This document shows, piece by piece, positions 22,251-33,608 of a stretch of DNA of 64,000 bases (positions within the stretch are counted from its first letter, which is position 1; each line of letters opens with the position of its first letter). The stretch is taken from assembly GCA_950295325.1 (NCBI GenBank), contig OX485809.1:11470001-11534000 (forward strand), in the 5' to 3' direction. Below the pieces are notes generated by a model. The model was given only the letters and a program-made list of their open reading frames with translations, was not told where the DNA came from and searched no databases. The DNA comes from Polytrichum commune. Its lineage: Eukaryota; Streptophyta; Polytrichopsida; Polytrichales; Polytrichaceae. The position numbers were made by a program, and so were the translations under genes.

Positions 22251-25200
22251 TGTTAAAAAGTTAAGGATATAGGTGTGAATAACCACTATTTTATAGGGGG
22301 GTATTACTTTCAATTTTTTTTTTTTTCACATGCTATCATTATGTGAATTTCTACTTTGGGTCAATAGAAAAATGGCTTGCATTACTTATAATTCCAAATT
22401 ACCTATTATTCCATACCCTATAGTACTTTAAAGATGTCCAGTGCCATTTTTGATACCCTATATTACTCTTAAGTCCATTTATAATTTTTTGCCCCCATGT
22501 TTTTAAAATACCCTATCATTTGTTTGCACGTATATTGCTACTCCAACCAATGACTACCCCCCCAAGATGCGAACACGTCCTCATTCTTTGAATTTTTCCG
22601 GATATGCAAGCTTGCACTTCATTGGCTCCTTACTATGTTGGCTTCCAACATCCCCAACTTCACCTCAGTGCGTTCCTTGGCCCTTTTGGAGCGGGAGATG
22701 AGCAAAAAGGACCGTCTTTTCGGGGAGGCTGGCCCTTTATACTGTCCGTATCCGCTCCCTTGCTTCCTCTTGGATACCTTTCCCGCTTGATTCCCCTTTA
22801 GTCGGTAATTCAAACCTTCTGACATACTTTCCTGCTTCGTGTATATAATAGAAAATGTGTAGTAAGCGTGGCTCTTCGGTGCCCCAACCATCAAGTTACT
22901 TGAGTTGACATATATTATGTGTGTAGAATAAATATGTATTGTCACTATTTGAAATATTGTATCCGTTTTTTATTTTTTGAAGTGAATATGACTTGCACCA
23001 TTGGTAGGAAGGGTAGTAGCAGCATGTATTTTAACAAGTGCATTAAAGGAAATGAATATCTGATATGTGATTTAGAAAATCATCCCCAACAACTTCCCTT
23101 TGATCCATCTTAGGAACATAATAAATTATGTTTCAAAATATTACTCTACTTGAACTCAAACATTATAATATATTTTAACAAATATTTTGACAAAAAAGTG
23201 GCAACATCGTTTAACTCCATATGGTAAAAGTCACTAAATACAACAGTTAAAATAGCTATTGAGACCATCACAAGAGGAAGTATATGATATTAACAACAAA
23301 AAACAAACATGACATTATGCAAATGAGAAAAACTATTAAAGCTCACAATATGGCATTTGTAAAGTGTGCACTGTGAGCACAAGAACTGCGCCCACATGCG
23401 TTCTTAACACTCTTCAATGATTAAAATTTATGTTTTGTAATTGCATTGAATATTCAAAAGGAAAAATAGCGTTAGGCTTAGAGTTGTGTTAGAATTATGT
23501 TAGTACGTCGGTCAAGAGTTAATCAAGCTTGGAACCTTGAGGGCTTAAATTTAGAGTAGTTGGGATTTGGGTAAAAAGGGGGGTAAGGCCAAGCAGCTGG
23601 GACCTAACTAATTAGCTAAATTAGACTCCTTACTGTTGGTTTAGGGGAGGGGATTGTCCCGAAGTTATCCACGCACAGGGGGCGAACCAGAAAGTCAGGA
23701 AAGGCCGGGAGGAAGGATTTCGACAGGAGAACAGGGGAGAAGAAGGGAGAATGACTCTCTCTCTCTTAGATACACGGTCAAGTAGGGAAAGACGCTGCTG
23801 GCTCGGGCTGCGGGTGCAGCCTGGGTGGACAGGCAAGACGGCATTGTAGAGCTCAAGGGTGAATAGGTGCACTGCAAGTGAGAACATTGCTTGGAGGAGC
23901 TAGGCTGGCGATTTGGGTTGCAACACCGAATCCAACGATCAATGCAAGCAAATCGGCTGGGCGAGTACAAATAAGGATTGGGCGTCTAAGAGCGGGAATT
24001 GAAGGTGGCAGAAGGGCATTCGAAAGAATGAGTTAGCCTGGCCATTTAGCGAACGGAATTGATGGGCTGGATGCCCAGATTCAGAAAGGAGGAGCATTCG
24101 GCACTTGGATTTTCATAACTAGGGAAAAAGCCTGCTTTGTGCGAGGGATCTCAGCACTCTACGAGGGTGGACTTACAGCTGGGGACTCTGAGGTGAAGAA
24201 TGTGAGTACTGGGGAAGGGACCGCCACAGTCTGGGTATACGTTAGTGCAGACTATCGAAAGCGGAAACAGGGAGTTCGGCCCAGAGCCAAAGGGAGCTGG
24301 CGACAGTCAGGGGCAACTGGGTAAGGAAAGGGACCGGCTGGCCAAGTCTGTTGGTCTGAGGAGTTAACCAGTTCAGTTGAACACTGGCCGAGGTTGCTGG
24401 TTGGGTGAACAAGGAGGGAAAACCTTTGTCCAACGAGGGAGTAGGGTACTGTGAGGCATATCAGTAGAGGGACACGAAGTGGGGAGAATGCTAAGCTTGT
24501 ATGGCTAGGGAGGTGGTAGAGAAATTACAATAAAAATATAAAAAGAGTGTTGGAGGTTAGTCTAGGGTTAGGGGGATCTTAGAATAGATAAGGAAAGGCA
24601 ATGCGGATCCTAACCACATTGGTGAATTAGGACATAGCAAGCATCTCAAGTAGGGTGTGAGGCCCATGTTGTGTGATTCTTTTGGAATTAGGATTTAAGG
24701 ATTTTGTGTAGGGTTTTGAAAAGCATTTCTGAATGCTGAAGGGTTTTGTGTTCATTGAATAAAGGTTGGGTGTTAAGTTCATCTTGTTGAAGGCTGTGAC
24801 TCGAAGTTATGATGGCATGGCCACACTACCCAAGGCAATGTGAATCCTAAACCTCCTTCCGGACTAGGACGCTTAAGGGGGGGAGGTTTAGGCCTCACAT
24901 AAACACAACGTTACTCCATTCTCAAGCATGCAACTGTGACAATGACTAACCTTTGTGGAAGTCATTAATGAAATTTCAAGCACAAATGTCACTTTCTAGT
25001 TCACTTTTCCAAGGATGTTTGAACCTATCCTCAAATACATTTTAGCTTTAGCATTGTTTATGAGCAAAACATGCAAAGTTGGGAATGTATATCCTCATAA
25101 CATTCACAAAATCAAATGTACCTTTCATTAGTATATAATGTGTAATTATTTCAAATAACATATTCACATGATAAAGATCGTATGTACTATAACCTTGTTA

Positions 25201-25460
25201 TTATTCTCCTCATACTAGGGATGACCTAATTATGACCACTAGATCACATGTTCGCTTTAGTGAATTTAAACCCTAAACGTCCACACAAACATATTCCACA
25301 TCCTTCAATTAAAATGTTATCATGACTAAAAACATTTGTATTTAAATTTACAAGCATTAAGGCCCCGTCATTTGACCTATGTGCCAATCATTTATGGCTT
25401 GTGGTGCAACAAGTCCCAATTTATTGTTTTTACTTGAACTTGTTTTACCTATGCCAACAC
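22251..25460. other. Mixed non-coding region
   Basis: No gene could be established. A basic stretch on the minus strand (22830-22619: LKGNQAGKVSKRKQGSGYGQ, then SPKRRSFLLISRSKRAKER) looks exon-like but matches nothing I know. 23590-24540 is GC-rich without long frames. A terminus resembling an LTR start (TGTGAGGCCTAAACC, minus strand) sits at 24898 and parallels the LTR at 57309; its partner end could not be placed. Confidence 0.35.
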
Positions 25461-25461
25461 A

Positions 25462-25495
25462 CCCTAAACCCTAAACCCTAAACCCTAAACCCTAA
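25462..25495 (+). repeat. Interstitial telomere-type repeat (CCCTAAA)5
   Basis: Nearly five perfect CCCTAAA units stand directly upstream of the HAD-like pseudogene region. This is the longest such tract in the window. Confidence 0.9.
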
Positions 25496-25507
25496 TATAT
25501 GTTGTTT

Positions 25508-28500
25508 AATGTATGCAAACAAGAGGACATGAAGGCCGAAGGGGAGGTCGAAGAAGGGGCAACGGGTTACACTTAGGAATCTGAAGCCCCCCAAAGGAAG
25601 AAAGCTATGCGGGTGGCAACCCCGCAGAGTAAGTTAGTGCCCGTCCTCACGGTGGACGATGCCAGGGACATGTATTCTAGGGACGCGACTGCCACGTTCA
25701 GGGAAAGGAGGAGGTTGAAGGGGAAGAAACTCTATAGTGACTACGCAGTGGAGGAGACCATCGCTATAAGCAGCGAGGATGAGGACGACATTGAGCTCGT
25801 CAAGCGGCTTAGATCGGATCCCCCTCCCCGACAACGTTCACAGGCATGGTTAGGGTGAAACCCGAAGTCCTAACTGTGGAGGAGGCCAACGAGAAGATGC
25901 GGAGGGACGAGGAGCAGCGCGTCCGCCTGTAGAAGGCTGCTGCGGAAGAACCCTCAGTGCGGAACGAGGTCGCAGAGTTGAGGGTTATCCTCTTGGAGCA
26001 AGAACGTCAAAGGGCCATGGCCCAACCTCCATCCAGTGCCGACTTGATATCGCAGGTGATACAAGGAATGTGGGCGCAAGGTTTGGTGGTGGCTCCCTCC
26101 AGCTCCTTTCCACACTTGCCCCCCGGATTCCCAACGCAGAGCATCCCTCAACACCCTATGCCGCAAGGGTCCTTCACCTTCGACCCCAAATTCCCCCAAA
26201 TGATGCGGCCACACCATGCTCCCTACGCCCCAGTCCAGCAAGTGGACGATCCCCACATCTGGCGCGTCTCTGGAGCCTCCTCCCCTTTGGACCCTCCACC
26301 ACTACAACCCCCCATAGTGATGGTCCCCCCTCACCAGCAGGACGACCCCATGATGTTTGGGTCGTCCGACCCAAACACACCCGCCCCTGTAGTGCCCCAA
26401 GGCCCTTCTCCCGATGCAGGAGAGATTGGGTCGGGCAACCCAAACCCCGTTGCAGCGCAGTCTGCCCTTGAGCAACAAGGGTGTCAAAGAGACACATCCA
26501 TGTTAGATGTTGAAGGCTTGCAAGGGCCTGGTGATACCTCTTCTCCTAACCAAATCGATGAACCCATACATGATGCATATGCGAAGATTGGTTTAAAACA
26601 AGGGCCTGATGGTGAACCTTTGCAGGAGAAAATCCCTGACGTGGTCAGAGAAGGTGGTGACGAGAGAGGTAGGACAGCGGGGACGAGGGAGGCTTCCATA
26701 GCATCGAGACATGACCAGGGCGAGGTAATACACTGATCCCTCCCAGTTTGGGTCGACCGATCCAAACTTCTTGGGTCATTGTCTTGTTGGCGTGGTCGTG
26801 TCCCCCTAGTTAGGAGGAACTCCTCACCCCCTCCATTGCTCAACACTTGCCCCTCACGTGCCCCCCCGCGATCCCCTTCGTCTCCCATGCACTCGACTAC
26901 GCTCGATCTTGGCGGCGCGCAAGCAATTTTGTAGATGTAAAATTAGGATAGTGTGAATGCTCTCGTTCACCGCGGTCCCCCCCCCCCCCCCCCGGACAAA
27001 TTGTACATAGAGAATTGTAAAAATAAAATTATTTTTTTTGGTGCCCATATGTGTTCAAATGTATCTTGTTCTCCTAGTATATTTTATATACCACCAATGG
27101 TCCAATTGTTCTTGTGTTTGCACAAAATTTTTGTTTTGCTTGAAATGGATGTAGCATAACATAGTCCTCGCCGCCTTCTCTCGCTCGTCACCGCAAGGTT
27201 CGGAGCATAGCGTAACGGCTCCCCACCGGTCCCCTCCAAGGAAGGTGGAGGACAGCGTGGTAGTCCCCCCGATTTTGCCCGCGCCACCTTCGCCGCCCAA
27301 GACCCGGTTCCTAGTGTTAGACCTCAACGGGGTCCTTGTCTAGTGTGTGCATTGTCCAAGGGTCCCCACGGTGCCTTTCTGCAAGCCCCAGGATGCGAAC
27401 TACGATGGACCCCCCGCGTACATCAAAAGCAAGCTAGTGTACCTCCGCCCGTGGCTTCGGCGCTTCTTGCCAGTCGCCCTATCCAAATGGTGGATGATCG
27501 TGTGGAGCTCCATGAAGTCCGAGAACACCCAGGCAGTCGTGGAGTTCATCTTCAAGGGACTCCAACCCCCCTGCTTGGTCCTAGGACAGGAGTCTTGTAA
27601 AGTATTATACACCCCCAATGGCAGGGTTGTCCGCAAGCCCAAAAACCCTACCGTAAATCAATATCTTAAGGTCTTGAAGCCAATCATGTGGGACCAACAT
27701 CCCACCATGGTCGATTGTCCCTACGACGTTCGCCCCACCCGTGACAACACGTTGATGGTGGACGACAGCGCTTCTAATAACATTTTGAACCCGACCTCCA
27801 ACTTCATAGTTTGCCCTACGTGGACAGTCGAGAAGGTCCAAGACCGTTTTTTGTCAGACTTAATTAAATACATTCAAACGCTCGTGGGGAGCGGAATCCC
27901 CGTGCTCCAGTTCCTTAGTTGTAATTTGATAGGCGAAAGATACATGGATCCGAGGGAATATATGTGCAGAGAGTTGTACGCTCACGCGAAATATAATAAA
28001 CTCATTTGAGATATACTACATGGTGTGTCATTTTGTGTGATATATACCTCAAATGTATATCGATTTTCACATGCTCCCCTTCCCCCCTCCCCTTGGGTTT
28101 TGTCTGTTTTTATTTTGGCATCAGCGTTTGGAGCCCTCGATTGAGGTCGTCAGTGAATCAAACTTGGGGAGCTTCTTCTACGAGACCATCTGCGATGCCA
28201 CGTCCACCATCAACTACTACAAGGAGCCCCTTGATGTCGGCGTTGTCGATAGCCCCCACCCAAGCAAATCTTCCGACAATCTCCGTCTCCGTCGCCGCTC
28301 AAGGGCATAGATCGCAAATGCGACCGGGCATCCCCCTCTCGGCCCAACGGCAATATTACACCTCAATGGCGGCTGCGGATGGACGGCCTGCGAAGAGTGG
28401 ACCCCTTTCTATTCCTTTGCGGGACGCAAGCGCCCCCCGTGCCAAGGTGACCCCCCCCCCCCCCACATACACACACACACACACATGGCTTATCCACACA

Positions 28501-28870
28501 TTACAATCATTATGCACTAAAAAGGAACGTGTGACACGTTTGGGTCTTCCTCCCTAAACTAACACATGTGTTCTTGGCCTGATGCGTTGCATGTTGCGTC
28601 CAACCCTAAACCTACGCGGTCTAGTGCGTCCATCGAGTTGGAGCGTTTCTATTCCATGACCAGAAATGCAAGATAGTCCACTTCGTCGTATTCGAATTCT
28701 TCGTCATATAATTCGGGCAGCCGACGGAATCCAAAATGTGTAATGGAGGGCCCTCATCCCAGCCTTGGCTATAATCGCGGGGCGGAGATTTTCAGGAATG
28801 TTGAAGCAATGTGAGCAAAAGAAAAAGAGGCAGTATCCAAGGCTAGATAGGCCATAGTAGGCAAGATGAT
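25508..28870 (+). pseudogene. HAD/FCP1-like (NIF-domain) phosphatase gene, degenerate (copy 2)
   Basis: Upstream part (25600-26736): charged and proline-rich coding-like sequence with LTVDDARDMYSRDATATFRE, LTVEEANEKMRRDEEQRVRL and a long Pro/Gln-rich segment, broken by stops at about 25856 and 25932. Downstream part (27160-28009): PPKTRFLVLDLNGVLV carries the HAD nucleophile motif in its plant D-L-N-G form, then an in-frame TAG (27340), YLRPWLRRFL, WWMIVWSSM (motif II Ser), YLKVLKPIMW (motif III Lys) and LMVDDSASN (motif IV Asp pair). Later pieces (28120-28310, 28740-28815, ending LGYNRGAEIFRNVEAM*) may be further exons. Members of this fold dephosphorylate Ser/Thr, as in RNA polymerase II CTD phosphatases. 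The stops argue that it is dead. The link between the upstream and downstream parts is inferred from position only. Confidence 0.6.
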
Positions 28871-28979
28871 TTTGGGTCGCACTTTCCAATGGATGTGTGG
28901 TGTTAGCATGCTATTTGATTTACATGACATATGTTGTATATTTTAATTGCAATAATATAAGTGACATATGCATTCCCCT

Positions 28980-29190
28980 TCAATATGATCTAATGTTTGG
29001 ATTGTCCTACCTAAACCATCCCGATATGGGTTCTTTATTGGTTCCTTGATATGAACACCCGCTTCAAAGTATTTGCATCTTACAACAATCTCCAATATTT
29101 GTGTCATTTTATCCATGTTCTTCTATTTGTAAAAGTCTCAAAATGCCCAAAAAGTCTCAAATTAACGAATATAGTGTTATGTATGAAATT
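28980..29190 (+). repeat. Dispersed repeat shared with 41610-41770
   Basis: TCTAATGTTTGGATTGTCC, CCTACCTAAACCAT, GTTCCTTGATATGAACACC and AATTAACGAATATAGTG match 41615-41765 inside the CACTA element almost base for base in parts. It lies in the 3' flank of the HAD-like copy 2. Confidence 0.65.
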
Positions 29191-29246
29191 ATTCCTAAAC
29201 CATGTCCTTGCAAAAATCATAAATCATATTATTCTCAATATTGTAT

Positions 29247-29302
29247 GTATGTGTGTGTGTGTGTGTATGTGTGTATGTATGTATGTATGTGTATATATAT
29301 AC
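29247..29302 (+). repeat. (TG)n/(TATG)n microsatellite
   Basis: Alternating TG and TATG units end in a short TATATATA palindrome. Confidence 0.85.
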
Positions 29303-29837
29303 ACATAATATTGAAATATTTGAATAAAACTTTATAATAGTAATATCATAAACAAGGATCAACCTTTCAATTGTACAAATTTTTGGCCATGTCTGATAAT
29401 GACATCAAAAAAATTTATTTAGGATAGAATTCCCCATATGTAACCACACATGTGCATAAAAGGGGCATTAAATGTACTTAGGATGCAAAATACATATAAG
29501 TGTCGGGTACTATTTATCCTAACTTTGTAGATATATTAGGCATGTATTTCATATAATAGAAGTTGGAATTCTACCTTTATGCTCACTACTGATTGTATGA
29601 AGTGGGAAATGTATAAGTTGTCCATGTTTCTCACATGATTTATTTGGCATATACTTATGGTTTGCATTTACATGATTTATTTATTCTAATTGGTGTATGT
29701 ATTTGATGGGATTTAGAAAGGAAAAATATTTGTATACAAGGGTTATTAATTTCATGGTCATGCACGTATGTGGTCCTTGGTTCTAACATTGAGTGCATCC
29801 CCATGATGGAACTCTTACCATTTGGTACTATCAAACT

Positions 29838-29923
29838 AAAATGTGTATGGGTACAAAGCCTAGATATGTTTCCAAGATATGTTTCCAGGATATGTTCCTA
29901 GGCTTTGTACCCATACACATTTT
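29838..29923. repeat. Perfect 25-bp-arm hairpin
   Basis: AAAATGTGTATGGGTACAAA-GCCTA (29838-29862) is exactly inverted at 29899-29923. The loop is 36 bases and contains about three copies of GATATGTTTCC. It could be a foldback MITE remnant; a small-RNA precursor is possible but unsupported. Confidence 0.8.
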
Positions 29924-30523
29924 AATCATTTTCTTCAAAAAAATATCATTTTAATAAATACAATCATCAAGATACCATGGGCACTTTACGAAGGGCCCAA
30001 GGTGGCCCAAAATGGCTAAGTTTCAAGGCAAGGTTCTTTAGACTAGTCACGCTAGCTGCTTAGACTTTTGAAGATTGTGGCAACTACTTGATAGTTTGAA
30101 ATTGTTTAAGAATCTCTTTAGAATTGCAAAGAATTCCAAGAATGTAACTCTGTATGAGTCCAAAAGGGCCATCATAAGGTGGAGCAGTATTCCATGCTTT
30201 TAGTGGTATAGACAAAAGGTTGTCTTTGATGGTTGAATGGAATTCCTTCATAAAGGACAAACAACTTATATGAGGGGGGAAAGCAAGGGCTAAGCTTGGG
30301 GGTGGTTCTTAAGTGTGACTTTACTTTGGTAGACATTCTGGGGAAGTCCCCACTACCCAAGGCTAGTTGTAGCTAGTCTTGGGCTAATTGATGACTCCTA
30401 GGGTACCTTAAGGAGAGAGGACATGTATCTAACTCTCACTAGTGTGAACTCTTAAGCAAAAATGTCATATGACAATTGGAGAGTTTGGGACATGTCCTTA
30501 GGACTTTTGGGGTGGGGTTAGAT

Positions 30524-31114
30524 GTGCATACCATAGCACCACAGTTGGTTCGTGCACAAATAATTCCCAAATTAAAAACTGAAAAATTATGAGCCCAATC
30601 AAACGAATAAGTGAAATTTTATATTAGGAAAAAAACTAATTAATGGAAAATTTGGACTCTTCTAAGCTCCAATCATGTTAACGCGCCATAAGAGGTTGCA
30701 TGCTAACACGTTAATGACTCAACGCCCTGCTCACGAGCTCCACATTAATAAGGATAAAAGCATAATCAACCCATTGTTGTTTTGGTACCATTTCTAACAC
30801 TCTTCTCAAACATGTCAAAGTACAAATACATACAAAAGACCTAACACATACATTTTGCAAAGACAAACAAGAGCCACGCTAAGTAAGGTTAAGGTGGATA
30901 CTTAGGTTTAAGGCCAAGAAACTGCCACGAATGAATGAAAAAAACAAGAACCTACTTGTAGTACTGCCGGACCTTACAATTAAATCGTTTAAAATCATAG
31001 GACTGACCTTATATTCATAAATTATATTTCTAATTGACAAACCTTATTTTTCAATATATATATATATATTCGTTTCGAGGTGCACGAACCAGCTATGGTG
31101 CTATGGTATTGCAC
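30524..31114. mobile_element. About 590-bp MITE with 30-bp TIRs
   Basis: The left end TACCATAGCACCACAGTTGG, continuing into TTCGTGCAC, is mirrored at the right end (GTGCACGAACCAGCTATGG, continuing TGCTATGGTA) with two mismatches and one indel. The interior is AT-rich with a TA tract at about 31053-31070 and no frame. A clear target duplication was not seen. Confidence 0.75.
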
Positions 31115-31169
31115 CCCTTAACATGAGTGGAATTCAACCCCATGCTTTGCATAAACTACGTCACGTGCT

Positions 31170-31640
31170 ACCTAGACTAAATATATGACATTGGTTTGAA
31201 TTGAGACTAATTTTGCTTTCGATGGGATGCGTAGGAGCTGGCATTTGTGAGCCCATTGAGGTACACCAAGGCGACCACCATTGGGCCCCAAATGCTTAGT
31301 TGGGTTGCGAAAATAACTTGACTTGAGGCCAATGTGAGAGAAATACATTGCCTTTGCCAATCGATCGAGATAATCATCAATTGGGGCCAGTGGGTAATTA
31401 TTCTAAACCATGAGTTTATTCAATTTATAACATTCTAAGCACATCCTTCAATGCTCCTCCATTTTGTCTACAAAAAGTGGGGTGTCTCATGATTGATTAG
31501 GCCCAATGTAGCCTTTCTCCAACATCTTATTGAGATGTTTCTTCAACTCATTTTATTTCCTTTGGTTGAGCTAGTATTGTGCCTTTAAGGAAGATTCTAC
31601 CTGCAACTTTTGTTCAACGTGATAGTCTACCACTCGCTTT
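31170..31640 (-). pseudogene. Gypsy reverse transcriptase relic
   Basis: Minus-strand frames read ELKKHLNKMLEKGYIGPN, PLFVDKMEEH, RMCLECYKLNKLMV, NNYPLAPIDDYLDRLAKAMY and FSHIGLKSSYF, matching the order of the N-terminal half of gypsy RT. There are many stops and no other domain. Confidence 0.75.
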
Positions 31641-32350
31641 GGTGACAATTTCTTAGGCAACTTCTTTGACATCGCGTCTTGGAAATGGTTCAATAGTCTA
31701 TAAACACATTTTGAAATGGACATCGGTTTCGTGTTCGCAACCCCCTCATTGGCATATTTTCTAGGTGCATAATTGCCAAGTAAGTTACTTGCCAAATAAG
31801 TCACTTGTGGATAAATCAAGATTCTCTCACCGTTTCCTAAGGGTCTTCGAGAGCATAATGCATGGATGCAGAGATTAGCTTGACCTTATTTAGTGGAAAT
31901 GTCAAGGTACATTCATGGAATAAGCAATCCACCTCTCAAGCTCTCTATCTCTATAAAATCGTGTAAAATTTAACTTCCCAAGAATATTAAGGTGCGTGAG
32001 AGCGCTCTCTCTTCTGTTTCCTCTCAGCCAAGTTCATGAATATCGATCCGCATAGATGGATGAATGTGCACACAAATCGATAAAGATTCACCCATGCCTT
32101 AGTGGTGATTATGGGATTACATGCCACTTATGATGTGCCATGCCATCAAATGGGAGAGTACGCATAATCATGGCATTGGATACATACTTCCAATGTCATA
32201 AACTAAAACCTACTCAACTTACAACTAATAAGTGACCAAAACAATCAACATTAGATTGATACACATGACACAATTTGCCTATTGATTCGATGTCATGTGA
32301 GAAATCAGTTGGAGGGATCCCATAACGAACGACTTCCAACGCCATCGGAA

Positions 32351-32495
32351 TCACAATTTGCGGCACACTGCGCCCCAGAAGGGCCATCGGAGCAGCTTGG
32401 ACTGTGGAGCAAATTGGACCTCGTAATAGAATATAGTTCCCGGCACATTGGGCTTCGAGATGTCCGGGTCAGAAGTGAGCGACATCGCCAGATAT
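32351..32495 (-). pseudogene. 3' end of beta-lactamase-like gene, severed by CACTA element
   Basis: Minus-strand sequence from the left CACTA border reads LAMSLTSDPDISKPNVPGT, then IFYYEVQFAPQSKLLRWPFW, to a stop at 32351-32353. When the transposon and one TAT copy are disregarded, this continues the frame that ends at 42342 (FSSGTWNDCQY) exactly in phase. It therefore represents the last 47 or so codons of the pseudogene at 42342-44093. Confidence 0.85.
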
Positions 32496-32879
32496 CACTA
32501 GTGCCCAGGGGCATACATTATAACACACTTGTAACATTTTTGCAACATTTTTGCAACGGTTTATTGTGTGTTGGAAATCCCAAAGTTTGTGTGAAGTATT
32601 CCAAAGCGTTGCAAAACTGTTATAAGTATGTTGCCAATATGATATTAGTTTGTTTATGTACCGTTGGCAAAAGTGGCGTTGAAAATGTGTTGTGCCTTTG
32701 TTGAAAAAGCGTTGCTAATGGAGAAAGGAATTATCTTAATTTACCCTCTTTTACATTGGTTTTGCAACGGATTACCAACTTTTTTGAAATGAATTTGTAG
32801 CGCTCTACGAATGTTGAAAACATACATCTACATCAAAGTAAGCATAAATCGTCCACATATTTTGTGCGTTATGTCTATA

Positions 32880-33341
32880 AATCAAACTCACACCTGTGAC
32901 AGAAATTCAATACATTATATACTAATTGTGATTTTTTTAGTATCGGATTATTCACTAATTGGACATGTGTTATTCTCATATTTCCACAATATCACATCCA
33001 TAATGACAACATTATATGTCTACAATCCACACTGCTCATCAACATTCTTGTAACAATATGCTATCATTATGCAATCAATATAAAAATGTATGTGCATGAT
33101 TATTTCAATAAATCAAACTCATACCTGTGACAGAAATTCAACACATTATATACTAATTGTGATTTGTTTAGTATCAGGTTATTCACCGATTGGACATGTT
33201 TCATTCTCATATTTCCACAATATCACATCCATAATGACAACATTATATGTCTACAATCCACACTCTTCATTAACATTCTTGTAACAATATGCTATCATTA
33301 TGCAATCACATTAAAAATGCATGTGCATGATTATTTCATTA
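32880..33341 (+). repeat. 231-bp tandem duplication in CACTA left end
   Basis: Two units, starting AATCAAACTCACACCTGTG at 32880 and AATCAAACTCATACCTGTG at 33111, are about 93-95% identical along their length. They are non-coding. Confidence 0.9.
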
Positions 33342-33608
33342 GTATTGAAACTTTTATCATATGATTTTGGTGTTGTTTTGTAGGAAGGTGCCAACAAAAA
33401 GCCTGCCATAAATAAAGTGTCTTTTTTCTAGCATGTAAATCATATAATCCGCAAATGCATGGTAAAGATTGTGAAATACTTGATAGGTAAAAATGACATT
33501 TATTTACTTCCTTTCTTGTAATACATGTAAATTGGATAACCTTGTATACAATTAAATCATGGAGTATCATACACATAGGAGATCATACAACTAATTTTGC
33601 ATCACTAA

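Noticed and set aside
25462-25495. Telomere or chromosome end
   Set aside because: Only about five CCCTAAA units with ordinary sequence on both sides; interstitial.
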